In this document: in pieces, positions 20,528 to 32,028 of the stretch | How positions within the stretch are numbered: position 1 is the first letter of the stretch | Layout of the letters: each line of letters begins with the position of its first letter | Assembly: GCF_029784135.1 (NCBI RefSeq) | Contig: NC_073746.1 | Span: 297,731,614 to 297,795,613 of the forward strand | Length of the DNA: 64,000 nt | Source: Toxorhynchites rutilus septentrionalis | Taxonomy: Eukaryota > Arthropoda > Insecta > Diptera > Culicidae | Reading direction: 5' to 3' | Notes under the pieces: model-generated | Database searches by the model: none | What the model saw: the letters and a program-made list of their open reading frames with translations, nothing else | What the model was told of the DNA's origin: nothing | Program-made: the position numbers and the translations under genes

Positions 20528-22150
20528 TGACGTGGGACTACGTCTAACCGGAGTATATGGGGGATAAAATGAAAACCTGAACACAACATGCAGGAAAAAA
20601 TGAAAGATTCCGAATGCTTATAACTCGAACATTTTTCACTGGATCGGAAAATTGTTTGCATCAATTGATAGGGAATATTTCTACGCTTCTATTGCAATTA
20701 ATAAAATGTTATTTTGACGTGGGACTACGTCTAACCGGAGTATATGGGGGGTAAAATGAAAACCTAAACACAGAACATGCAGGAAAAAATGAAAGATTCC
20801 GAATGCTTATAACTCGAACATTTCTTATTGGATCGGAAAGATGTTTCCATCAATTGATAAGGAATATTTCTACGCTTCTATCGCAATTAATAAAATATTA
20901 TTTTTCATTAGATAAACAATTGAATAACTGTAAAATGTTAAGCGTTATCTAAACGCCCTATCTGCCTCATTTTGATTGGCCCGATCTACAGTTTCCCTAA
21001 CACAGCCATCAAAACCAATCAGCCTTAGGGAAATCGGCATTGCAAATACATGAAAGTATGGGGATTTTTGTTCTCACCAAAATGTGTTCCCTAACACAGA
21101 CTTTAAATCCAAGGAGCGTGGGGAAATCGGCATTGTAAATACATGAAAATCGGGGGTATTTTGGTTCTGACTGAAATGTGTTTCCCCAACACAGACTTCT
21201 GAGCCGAGGTGTGTGAGGAAATTGGCATTGCAAATTCATGTAAGTAGGGGACATTTTGTTCCGACTGAAATGTGCTTGCCTAACACAGACTTTTAAAACA
21301 AGATGTCTGGTAAAATCGGCTCTGCAAATAAATGCAAACTTCGAGTACTTTTGTACTCGCTTGCCTCTGTGCAAACTATAATATGTTTCCTTAACACGGT
21401 CTCCTAAACTTAGGAACCTGGGAAAATCGTACAGACACTAGAGACGAATGAACTTTTAAGTTTAAAGCCTCTATAGTATAAAAAGTAGAAGTTGAAGTTG
21501 TTGAGTCATGCAACCCGTGGGTACTTCTGCGCACGCATTTTTTTTCTGCACTCCGAAAAGTGTTTTCCTAACACGGATTACAAAAGCGGGTACGAACACA
21601 ACGCTTTGGCTCGGTTATACATTATTGCATTGAAGCATATGTCCTCATATCTTGTGCTCACTGAATTTTCACGCATACCATTTGATGATTAGGCAACATG
21701 TTGTTAACCATTTGCCGCGATAACCCCTTTTTTATTAAACAACATGCGTTCGACGTACATGTCAAAATCGAAACTGAGTGCCTGAAATTCATCAAATCAA
21801 ACAAATTCTCGGTTCGAGAAGTACGTACACTTGAGAGATGCAAATTTCAGAAGGAAATGTAAAATATAATAATCGTTTGATAATTCTTCTTTTCACATAT
21901 TTTGTCTTAGGCATCATACCGAACGTAAAAGGACTGTCATTAAATATACGAAGAATATTATCTATCACAATGCATGAATTGACCTTACATGGCATTATAC
22001 AATCTTTTTACTCACAAAGCAAATATATTGAATTCAATAGAATTCGGGGATTGTTTCATTCCATCAAAAATTTAATCAATACAAACAAATTATTGCTAAG
22101 CTAAGGTAGTCCCACATAAACCTTGCGGTTATATCATAGATATAAACCAC
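20528..22150 (+). repeat. Y-type repeat with duplicated first ~186 bp
   Basis: TTGACGTGGGACTACGTC starts at 20528 and again at 20714; the first ~186 bp are present twice in tandem. The unit then has an ATTAGATAAACAATTG block, a satellite stretch (21028-21370), and ends GGTAGTCCCAC followed by the hairpin at 22127-22147. No protein domain. Confidence 0.75.
21025..21372 (-). repeat. 96 bp satellite, block 1
   Basis: About three and a half units of 92-99 bp with GAAATCGGCATTGCA and GAAATGTGTTTCCC words. The long minus-strand frame over it is produced by the repetition. Confidence 0.85.
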
Positions 22151-22994
22151 CCATTTTTCATTAGATAAACAATTGAATAACTGTAAAATGTTAAGCGTTA
22201 TCTAAACGCAGTAATCGCCTCGTTTTGATTAGCCCGATTTACGGTTTCTCCAACACAGCCATCAATACCAAACAGCATTGGGAAAATCGGCATTGCGAAT
22301 ACATGAAAGTATGGGGACTTTTGTTCTCATCGAAATGTGTTCTCTAACACAGAACTTCAAATCCATGGAGCGTGGGGAAATTGACATTGCAAATTCATGC
22401 AAGTCGGGGGCATTTTTTGTTCCGACTGAAATGTGTTTCCCCAAAACAGACTTTAGAACCAAGGTGTCTGGGGAAATTGGCATTGCAACTTCATGCAGGT
22501 ATGGGGTATTTTTGTTCCGACTGAAATGTGTTTCCCTAACACAAACTTCAAATCCATGGACCGTGGGGAAATTGGCATTGCAAATACATGTAAGTCGGGG
22601 GCATTTTTGTACCGGTTGAAATGTCGTTCCCCAACACAGACTTAAGAACCAAAGTGTCTGAGGAAATTGGCAATGCAAATTCACGCAGGTCGGGAGTATT
22701 TTTGTTCCGACTGAAATGTGTTTGTCTAACACAGACTTCAAAACCAAGATGTCATCATACAGAACATAGAAGGACTCTCATTAAATTTAGTTGTAACGAA
22801 TAACATAATCTATCACAATGCATGAATTGACCTTACATGGCATTATACAATCTTTTTTCTCACGAAGCAAATATATTGGATTCAATTGAATTCGGAAATT
22901 GTTTCAAAAATTTAATCAATACAAACAAATGATTGCTAAGCTAAGGTAGTCTCGCGTCAACCTTGCGGTTATATCATAGATATAACCCACCCAT
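22151..22994 (+). repeat. Y-type repeat lacking its first ~190 bp
   Basis: Begins at the CATTAGATAAACAATTG block without the palindromic start, holds the satellite block at 22262-22747, and ends with the hairpin at 22967-22987. It looks like the product of unequal exchange between array members (inference). Confidence 0.7.
22262..22747 (-). repeat. 96 bp satellite, block 2 (five units)
   Basis: Units start near 22270, 22374, 22470, 22566 and 22662, mostly 96 bp apart. Because 96 is a multiple of three, the minus strand stays open for 161 codons with a repeated peptide (phrases like MPISPDTLVLKSVLGKHIS), which should not be taken as a gene without expression evidence. Confidence 0.9.
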
Positions 22995-24086
22995 TTTGAC
23001 GTAGGACTACGTCTTTCATTTCTATACCGGGGTGTAAAATCAAAGTTTCGAAAACGAAAGCGTTACGCCGGAGACCGAGATTTTGAGCGTTAATAGCTCC
23101 TAAACAACTGAACGAAATGGTATGATAAACACTTCTTTCGATAGATAAAATGTCTACGCGTTCTATACTTGTTACTTTCTGATCCAAAAACTTGTTTCAA
23201 TAGTCTTAAAATTGCTTTCAAAACAGGCTATTGAAATCACCAATCGGTATATAAGCGAGCGCCGCTCGGAAATCCACTCAGTTCTAATTGAACAGCGATT
23301 GGAGCATGTTGTCGCTGTTGTCGTTTATCATGAAAGCGCGAATGAACGGTGTCACCAAGAGCCTGTTTGTGCACCTTAGGCCAGAAGGGAATCCATCAGG
23401 AGGAGAGTGATGCCACAAACTGTTCCCCGGGAAGATCTCGAAGCAGCCGCTACACACACACACACACATACACGTGCGGAATTCTTTCCGTTTGGATGCC
23501 ATTCAGCATCGAGAAAGATCCGGAAAATAATCTGCCAGTTCCTCTGGGAATTTAAAAATACATTCATGTGAAAGAGTTTATTTGAATGTTTTCTATCCAT
23601 GTAACACTGTGACCAAATATGTTTCAATCAAGTGCTATTAACAGATGGTTATCGAGTTAGCATTAACCACTGGTGGGCTTCCAGTATCGAGGAAAATGTG
23701 GAAATATCTAATCGTTACTGAAAATAATCTGCCAGTTCCTCTGGGAATTTAAAATTACATACATGTGAAAGAGTTTATTTTAATGTTTTCTATCCATGTA
23801 ACACTGTGACCAAATAAACCAAAAACCAAAAATTTGGTTTTGAGATTTTTCGATCAATCGCAATTAACAGAATAGCTTCTGAAGATTATTCTTCCCCATC
23901 AGTAGAATATTTCCGTATCCAATATTGGATGCATAAAACCTTGTGCATCCAACGTAACACTCTCGTTTTCGAAGTCTCCCAAATATTCATTCATTCAGAA
24001 TGAATTCAGATTCAACTTCAAACAAATGATCTCTAAATCAACGATAGTCCTACGTCACCCTTGCGGTTATACCATAGATATAACCC
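22995..24086 (+). repeat. X2: shorter copy of X1
   Basis: Same start, promoter-like block and end as X1, but with fewer 197 bp units (one at 23642). A CA microsatellite lies at about 23452-23472. Ends TAGTCCTACGTCA then hairpin 24065-24085. Confidence 0.8.
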
Positions 24087-24100
24087 ACTTCCTGTTTTTT

Positions 24101-25424
24101 GACGTGGGACTACGTCTAACCGGAATATATGGAGGGTAAAATGAAAACCTAAACACAGAACATGCAGGAAAAAATGAAAGATTTCGAATGCTTATAGCTC
24201 GAACATTTCGTACTGGATAGGAGAGATGTTTGCATCACTTGATAGAGAATATTTCTACGCATCTATCGCAACTAACAAAATGTTGTTTTTCATTAGATAA
24301 ACAATTGAATAACTGTGAAATATTAGGCGTTATCTAAACGCCCTAACTGCATCGTTTTGATTGGCCCGATTTACGGTTTCCCTAACACAGCCATCAAAAC
24401 CAAGCAGCCTTGGGGAAATCGGCATTGCAAATACATGAAAGTAGGGGGACTTTTGTTCTCATCGAAAAATGTTCCCTAACACAGACTTTAAAACCAAGCA
24501 GCGAAATCGGCATTGCAAACACACGAAAGAGCCTAGAGGCGAGTGAACTGAAAAGTTTAAACCCTCTTAAAGCCAAAAAGAAGAAGAAGAACACACGAAA
24601 GTAGGGGGAGCTTTTGTTCCCACCGAAATGTGTTCCCTAATAGAAACCAAGGTGCCTGGAGAAATCGATATTTCAAATTCATGCAAGTCGGGGGTATTTT
24701 TGTTCCGACTGGAATGTGTTTCCCTAACACAGACTTCAAATCCATGAAGCGTGGGGAAATCGGCATTGCGAATTCATACAAATCGGGGGTATTTTTGTTC
24801 CGATTGAAATGTGTTTCCCTAACACAGACTTCAAAACAGAGGTTTCTGGGGAAATCGGCTCTGCAAATAAATGCAAACTGCGAGTACTTTTGTCCTCGCT
24901 TGCCTTTGTGCAGAGTGGAATATGTCTGTCCTAACATGATCTTCTAAACTTAGGAACCTGGGAAAATCGTGCAGCCACTAGAAGCGAATGAACTTCCCAG
25001 TTTCAAGCAAATTCGAGATTCGAGAAGTACGTACACTTTTGGGATGTAAACTTCAGAGGGAAATGTAAAATAAAATAATCGTTTGATAATTTTTTTTTGA
25101 CTTTATTGGAAAGATTTTCAGCCTTAGGCTGGTTCATCAAACGTTTGATAATTCTTCCGTACACATATTTTGTTCTAGTCATCATACCAAACGTAAAAGG
25201 TCCGTCATTAAATTTACTTGTAACGAAGAACAATCAATCACAATAAATGAATTGACTTTACACGGCATTTGTTCATTTTTTTCACTCACAGAGCAAATAT
25301 ATTGAACTCAATTGAATTTGGAAACTGTTTCATTCAATCAAGAATTTAATCAATACAAACGAATGATTGCTAAGCTAAGGTAGTTCCACGTGAACCTTGC
25401 GGTTATATCATAGATATAACCCAC
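24101..25424 (+). repeat. Y-type repeat, full copy next to the MITE at 25.4 kb
   Basis: Starts GACGTGGGACTACGTC directly after the hairpin of X2, contains a satellite block (24410-24860), and ends with the hairpin at 25401-25421. Its last 520 bp equal window positions 1-515. Confidence 0.8.
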
Positions 25425-25438
25425 TCATTTTTTCATTA

Positions 25439-25665
25439 GGGTCACCATGAAAAAAACGGTTTTTATACTCTAACTTTTATATTTTAAATTCTACATACAA
25501 ACTGGGTAAAAACCATCATAACTTTGAGAAGGATTAACATATTAATAAGTTCTGCATCGCAAAATGTTGGTCTTGATATGCTCTAAAAGTTGTATGAAGA
25601 CAGTTTTGATGTAAAATTTGAAATATAAAAGTTAGTGCAAAAAAACCGCTTTTTCATGGTCACCG
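25439..25665. mobile_element. MITE with ~50 bp inverted ends and TA flanks
   Basis: Left arm GGGTCACCATGAAAAAAACG and the inverted right arm CGGTGACCATGAAAAAGCG continue into a shared ACTAACTTTTATATTT block. TA at 25437-25438 and 25666-25667. Non-coding. Confidence 0.8.
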
Positions 25666-26067
25666 TAATGCAACTTAGGAAAAAAGCGCTAGATCGATTA
25701 TATTAAAATATAGAAAAAAGCTTTCTTATTTAAAATAATTGGGGCCACAACATTATCGAACTATGTTTATCTCTAGATGCGATTTTGACCTTTAATTGGA
25801 CATTTTCGATGAGAATGGTACCGTGTCGATAAGTTGGGCCCCGAACTCGATGTTTACAAAAATGTCCAATTAGAGGTAAAAATGTCCAATTAAACGTGTC
25901 GCATTACAGGACTGTCCAATTAGCAAAATGTTGCATTGAATGTAACTTCGTTTAATTCTAGCATCAAGTACGTCTCGTCTTTTATTATGATCACGAAAAG
26001 TAGTTTTTCACCAGTGAAAAAGAAGTTTTTCACTTCTTTCGCCTGAAAGATGTTTTTCACCAGCACC

Positions 26068-26225
26068 ACAAGCTACTCCTTCTGGGTGATTGCCTGCTGC
26101 TCAGATACGGCCGGTCTCTTCTGACGCTTCCGCATAGAAATGTCCATTTTGGACAGATTCTTCTTCACTGTTTGGCCGGTTGCTTCGAACTCCCGGCTTA
26201 AGGAGCGGCAGGGAGATGATGTTGT
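26068..26225 (-). pseudogene. Tc1/mariner-like transposase N-terminal fragment
   Basis: One frame on the minus strand reads CRSLSREFEATGQTVKK then MRKRQKRPAVSEQQAIT and stops at TAG. The first part has the look of a helix-turn-helix DNA-binding region of Tc1-like transposases, followed by the basic linker. No catalytic domain is near. Family placement is from memory of such phrases and is uncertain. Confidence 0.45.
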
Positions 26226-26649
26226 AAATACCTTCGCTGTGGGGTGGAGCTTGCAAGTATGAAAAAACCATCAAGTTGCTCGACAGTGCTGCTACTGCAA
26301 ATCAAGCCATGAATCATTTTTGTTGTAGGCTTAATAAACGTAAGATTTGAGGAAAATATTTTTTCCATTAAATTGTCTTTCATCGCCATCCCAAATTTGT
26401 CCATTTTTTTGAATGCATATATTAACACTAAAGTCGATGAAAAATGCATTGGAATTATCGAGCATTTTATTTGGTAATTTAAAGAAAATTGTAGAATTTG
26501 AATCTTGCTTGCCAGGCGTAAATGCTCTGATAGAGCAAGTGATTTTCAGGCGTAAACAAAATCTAAGCTCCCAAAAAATCACAAGTGCCGACTCGCTGAA
26601 CTAATGTATATACATAACATTTTGTTTTTTGTGTCCCACGTCGCTTTAG

Positions 26650-26828
26650 GCTACGACCCATATCAATATAAGCAGAATGAATATTCAAATCGATCCACAG
26701 GAAAAGTGCGATCTGCACATTGCGATTGCATAGCCCAATTTGGTGAACTATGTTCCCATGTAGGCTCTGCACTTTTTGCCCTGGAATGCTGGTCTCTAGA
26801 AGAAGTAGACTATAATGAACTTTGTTAG
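26650..26828 (+). pseudogene. SWIM zinc-finger exon or remnant
   Basis: A T-rich tract ending CGCTTTAG| at 26649 could be a splice acceptor. The frame that follows encodes GKVRSAHCDCIAQFGELC then SHVGSALFALE and stops at TAG 26826-26828. The C-x-C...C-x-H spacing is that of a SWIM zinc finger, found in MULE-type transposases and in YqaJ-nuclease-linked proteins of animals. No upstream exon could be joined: the frame just before (26413-26604) is different and lacks known motifs. It may be a last exon of a gene outside my recognition or a transposon relic. Confidence 0.5.
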
Positions 26829-27928
26829 ATTGATTTTGTTGAAGTTAAAACCATATTCAGCCAGCAAGATCGACAAACTCCCAGTTTTGATTTCCAGGTA
26901 CCTTAATACTCTGCGGAGGAGTTGAATATGTTTATAAGCAAATTGAAACGGAGAAAATCCATCAGTTGGCTAATTCACGAAAAATACAGTGAATTCGAGC
27001 CTCTGTGACTTTGTTCCTAACCCAAATATGTTGAAAATACTTTTCTGGCAATTTTTCGATCCGAATCTAGTGGGAAAGTCGCAAAACGAACTTCATGTTA
27101 ATAAAGTAATATGCGTTACACAAAATCGCTCGTACAGGTAAAAACATACCTAGCGGTTTCAAAAAGTTCATGTTGATTCCAGGAAAAATTTCGCGCTGAT
27201 AGAATAAACGCATCTACATTCAAACCATCTTAAAGAACGCCGATTAATAATCACTCTGCCTCTGTTGCAACGAAATTTCAAATGTTAACATGTGTGCCAA
27301 ACAGACGCTTTGCTTGTATGTGTAGCAAGAGTCCTGTTGTTTGCGAATTAGATTGGATGAATATACAACCTACACATGCAATTTTCATTTAAATTTTATC
27401 AATTTAAAGCTGCTTTAGGGCTACATACGACATCGTGGATCTTTATGTCGAATTCCTGAAATGATGTAAAATGGCCTCAATTTCGTATAAATCTATTTTT
27501 CGATGGTGTATATCATATAACCGATGCTTGTTACACCTAATTGAGTCTTTATTTGAAGTGGTAATGAAACCGTGGTTTTCACATTTTATACGATTTTGGC
27601 TGGACACAATATATACCTTGAACGACATTATCCCCTTTTTTCCGCGCGACGAATGACGTGAAATGGCTCATGTTACGATGTTCCCACCGGCGAGTGGCGT
27701 GCCTATAGTTTGTCGCTAGGTGAGATTTGGAGTCGTGACCTCATATATTATCGACTCGGGTATCAAATAGGAGCTGAAATATAAGGTTGCTTCCACAATA
27801 AAGCAAGAAACTTTGCTGTCCCACGAGATTCGCCGCGCGGAATGATCGAGTATATATGATTGTGATTCCATCCCACTTTATATGCGACCTGGAATATGCC
27901 AGTTTTTACGATATAATGTTTACAGGAC
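26829..27928. other. No gene seen
   Basis: No supported frame or RNA gene. The part at 27855-27912 resembles the sequence inside the following MITE and that at 780-845. Confidence 0.45.
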
Positions 27929-28275
27929 CCAGCAAACATTAAATCGTATGAATAGCGATATCCAAGGCACATTTGGATGATGTATGATGCATATAACTGG
28001 CATATATACGCAAAAGTGGAGGCGATATACGTATATGCAATATTTTATACGCATATAAAGCCGTATATAACGATATACGATGCTTTCTGGGCTGATATGC
28101 GATTTGACCCGACTGCATATCGCGATACTAGGATGATCGTTTAACTGATATACGACTTAATCCATCAATACCATTTCGGATACACATGATGCATCCTTTC
28201 ATTGATATTTTATACGATTGTAATTTTATATGCGGCCCAGCATGTGCAAAAGTTATACGATTTAATGTTTGCTGG
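27929..28275. mobile_element. 347 bp MITE with 21 bp inverted ends
   Basis: CCAGCAAACATTAAATCG at the left is exactly inverted at the right end (CGATTTAATGTTTGCTGG). The interior repeats ATATACG / CGTATAT words. No clear target duplication. Confidence 0.75.
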
Positions 28276-29849
28276 ATACCTCACATGTACTTGGATAGTG
28301 CAATTTAACATCCAAAATATGGCACTAGCACTCTCGCAATGGAAAACACAACAGTCGACCATCCTTACCATCGTCTGCAGCAGCAGCATGACCACGAACG
28401 ACATTGGTCGACCACTTCGGTTCCCATCGTTGCCAACTGTCGAGTGGATGCACTTGAATCTTTCACTGTCGAGAGCATTATCTATCAATCTTAGCAGGAA
28501 GCATGGAGAGCATCATGCAATCACCATACACACAAAACCAGGAAATGTCAGACCGCCGAGGAAAATGAGACGTGAAAGCCACCATAGAAAGATTGGAGCT
28601 GATGCCCGAGTTGGGTGTCCCAAACGAAATTGCACCCTTCGGCAATCAGATTATTGTCTGTTAGAGATCATGGAGCGAAACGGTTTTCACCCGCAATCTT
28701 CACACATTTCCCTTTATCTAAACCGATAAAAGCTGTGTCGCCCCGAACTGTGGAAACATTTTGAAAGTGAGCTTTATTAGATTTTCAGAACGGATGACAG
28801 ACAAGATTGCACTCCACTCGTACCGAAAGGGGGCCAGAATAGGCCACATCACACCGACTCCGGAGCTGATGTGATGTAATTGAATTCAAATCCAACCCGG
28901 CATCCCACGGCTGATGTCAAATCCACAGGCTGACAATGAAAATGTTTGCCCTTTTCGCTTTGGTTACGCAAAGAAAATAGGGGTGTTAAGGGGAATTATT
29001 CAATTTCCTTCAAAAGCATCCCATATCTCATATAATCTCCCCTTTTCGGCTTCCCAACCAAAAACGTTGCCAGTTTTGGCACGAGATGCTGGGCGGCCAG
29101 AGGATTCGCGTATAAATAAAAATCTCATTACCGAGTGCCGTCTGTTTTGCAGCCTCTTTCGAATGGCAAACCGAGCTTTTAGCATATTATTTCCCGTAAA
29201 TTTTTCACCTGGCTCCTGAGGGGAAGAGTCTCGTCGGCCTCCGCTTTCGTGGAGGCAGCTTGAAAATATATCGAGCGTGGCCAAAATTAATCCCTTATTT
29301 GTTACTCTGCATGAAAAACGACGAATAAATAGATTCATCGAGGCAGCTTGAATCGGATGCGGGCGGACGCTTCCGAAAATACGAGCAGTCGTGTCGGTCG
29401 ACTGATTTGCTAAAACCATGGTGATGCCGGGAGAATGCTAATCATAACGCGTTTGCAGGTACTACGGGTTTGGAAAATTTGGTGGCTTCGGTTGGTGTGT
29501 TGTAAAAAAAATCAATCGGGTGTCGTCACGGAAGGGCGATACATTTTCAAATCAAATAGCCCACATAAGGATTCATTCCACTTTGTTGCGACATTTCGTG
29601 CTTTTGTGCGCGAGCAAATTCGTTGGAAAGATGGTAAATAGGATGATAGCGTGTGATAAAATGTTGACATTTTTTTCTCTAGAGTTCCTTCCACTCTGAG
29701 TAGCAAATGCATTTCCAGAAACTAGGGTTCTCAGAAATTGGAGTTGGAGATCGGGCGTCCCTTTGGCTTTATTCCAAATCGAACCATTTATTCCAGAAAA
29801 CCATAGTTTTCTTTCTATGTTCCAATTAACTTGGAAATTCACCTTGTAC
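28276..29849. other. Repeat-poor, higher-GC, gene-free stretch
   Basis: No repeat ends, and reading frames (28202-28729, 29000-29419) have no recognised domain. The composition is more balanced than the surroundings. It could be intron or intergenic sequence of a host gene, possibly with regulatory elements (inference). Confidence 0.4.
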
Positions 29850-30085
29850 CGTTCTGAATCATATTTCGAACACTTTGTTCTAATATCTTGAAATGCTCAA
29901 TGCACTGATGACATAACTATAAAATTAATATCACAATTGCTTCTCTAAAGTAATCCCTTGATTTCACTATCATTTCATATGATAACTACATTTGAATTTT
30001 AACATAATCAGCAAAAATCTGACAACACTACTCATTATCGTTTGTGTTCCACGTGTTTGTGTTTGCTTAGCGTGAGAACGTAGAA
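29850..30085 (-). repeat. Fragment of the TGTCCGAAAT fold-back element
   Basis: Reverse-complement relative of 34680-34915 (phrases CACTACTCATTATCGTTTGTG and TCTAATATCTTGAAATGCTC). It is cut at 30085 by the hAT element. Confidence 0.75.
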
Positions 30086-30353
30086 CAGGGGTTTTTGGGC
30101 AAGAGACCCCTTTTCCAGAATTAAGTCATACCTTAGACCCCCATAGCCAAATTTCTTTAAAAATCCTATCTGTAGTTTTTTTTCTTACTGTATAATTATC
30201 AATTTGAAAACATTGCAGTTTATTAAATGAACAAAATTGACATTATTTTCTCACGGAGGTGATCTGGCGTAGTGGTAACATCCGCAACTCTCACGCAAAA
30301 GGTCACGAGTTCAATTCACACTCCCGGCATTTTTCCAAAAAATTGAAGTACTA

Positions 30354-31623
30354 AAGGGTGTGTCACATCAAATTGCATCACGGAAAAAACGCTGTAGAAA
30401 TTTAATTTTTAGGAATTATATCTTCAGCTTTCGCTTATAATCAGATAAGAGTGTATAGATCACGTTGGCCACACTGTCAATTTTTCGTAAATTTGGAAAA
30501 ATGTCGTCGAACGAAAAAGAGCGTCGTGAATTAATCCTGTTGTCACATCGGGACATCGGTAAGATGCTGGGAATCGTCCAATCCACGGTCAGCAGAGTAC
30601 TAAAACGATACTTCGAGAAACTAACCATCGACCGGAAGGTGAAGAACGGCAAAAGTGGATGCTCCGTCAGTGAAAAAGATCACAAGCGCGTAGTTAAGCA
30701 GTTTAGACGTGATCCGAGAAGTTCGGTCCGGGATGTGGCCAATAAGCTGAATTTGTCAAGTTCATTCGTCCAGCGGACCAAGCAGCGGGAGGGCCTGCGT
30801 ACATACAAGGTTCAGAAGGCTTCTAACCGCGACGAAAGGCAAAACATGGTTGGGAAGACGCGAGCCCGGAAGCTATACACCGAAATGCTGAAGAAGCCGC
30901 ATTGCCTGGTAATGGACGACGAAACCTACGTCAAAGCGGACTTTCGTCAGCTGCCGGGCCTGTTGTTCTTCTCCGCAGAGGACAAATTCAGCGTTCCGGA
31001 GGAGATTCGCAAGCAGAAACTATCCAAGTTTGCCAAAAAGTACATGGTTTGGCAAGCGATCTGCTATTGCGGAAAGCGGAGCGCCCCCTTCGTGATGACC
31101 GGCACGGTAAACGGGCAGGTTTACCTTAAGGAGTGCCTACAGAAGCGCTAACTACCACTATTGAAGCAGCACGAGGACCCGACCATCTTCTGGCCGGATC
31201 TCGCTTCGTGTCACTATTCAAAAGACGTGTTGGAGTGGTACGAAGCCAACGGGGTCACCTTCGTGTCAAAGGAAATGAACCCGCCCAACGCGCCGGAGCT
31301 TCGCCCAATATAGAAATATTGGGCGATTATGAAGCAGGCCCTCCGGAAGAACCCAAAAGTTGTCAAATCGGAGGCGGACTTCAAGAGAAAATGGATTTCT
31401 GTTCAAAAAAAAACTACAACCTGACGTTGTACAGAACCTTATGGACGGGGTGAAGAGGAAGGTGCGAGCATACGGGCTTGGGCTCGAAGTATGAATAAAA
31501 AGAAAATGCCAAAAGTTGTTTAATAGTTTTTATTTTACTGTCTAAAATTTTCAAAAGGATCGGTCTACTGGGCGAATTTCTACAGCGTTTTTTCCGTGAT
31601 GCAATTTGATGTGACACACCCTT
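30354..31623 (+). mobile_element. DD37E transposon, copy 2 (dead)
   Basis: Same inverted ends as copy 1, TA at 30352-30353 and 31624-31625, 1270 bp. Confidence 0.95.
30501..31494 (+). pseudogene. DD37E transposase, copy 2, with several stops
   Basis: Closely related to the copy at 12224. Lesions visible by comparison: an in-frame loss of 24 bp (eight residues) near the N terminus, TTA to TAA shortly after QKR near 31150, and GAG to TAG at the catalytic Glu (CCAATATAGAAATATT, about 31311). The A run near the 3' end has nine A against seven in copy 1, where eight would keep the frame. Ser before the second catalytic Asp is Pro. Clearly non-functional. Confidence 0.93.
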
Positions 31624-31924
31624 TATGACAAACCAGCCAAAAGTGTTAAAAGTCACTAATACAAAAAAAATATTTTTTCTCATCACATTCAACTATAGAG
31701 AACTCTCTCATCACAAATAGAGATAAAATTTAGTGAATTTCAAGTGTAATAAATAATGATTATTACAAATTGCTCACAAACTACAAAAAAAATCAAATCG
31801 CAAACCAATCTATCCACATCTACCGAATTATCAAAATATGGTTCAATATTGGTTAGTTAAAGCCTTGAATCTCCGCGTTCGTTGATTTTCTAATGGTTCC
31901 TCTAATGGATACTTCACGATAAAG

Positions 31925-32028
31925 ATCACGAGTTCAATTCTCACTCCCGACATTCTTCCAAAATGGAAGATAAAAGTGACAAACAAGCCAAAAGTGTTGA
32001 AAGTTACTATAATACAGAAAAAAAAGCC
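31925..32028 (+). mobile_element. 5'-truncated SINE inside the hAT transposase relic
   Basis: From the B box-like CACGAGTTCAATTCTCAC to an A-rich tail (ATACAGAAAAAAAA). Same family as 30255 and 44345. It interrupts the frame between SSYFVEKGF and EPLENQR on the minus strand. Confidence 0.65.

Larger units (their letters stand above)
30255..31675 (+). mobile_element. tRNA-Glu-like SINE, split by the DD37E transposon
   Basis: Head 30255-30351: A box-like TGGCGTAGTGGTAAC, a CTCTCAC loop (anticodon CTC, Glu-like), B box-like GGTCACGAGTTCAATTC. The body resumes after the transposon at 31626 with TGACAAACCAGCCAAAAG and ends in an A-rich tail. The head and body are continuous in the copy at 44345-44495. 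A canonical cloverleaf does not form, so it is not a tRNA gene. Confidence 0.6.

Noticed and set aside
22262..22747. 161-codon frame as a gene
   Set aside because: The 96 bp satellite period is a multiple of three, so a frame free of stops in one unit stays open in all.
22996..23502. CRISPR-like array in repeated segments
   Set aside because: Eukaryotic sequence; the repeats are long satellite and transposon units without regular spacers.
30258..30335. tRNA-Glu gene
   Set aside because: No cloverleaf, and the same sequence is repeated inside hAT copies with an A-rich tail.
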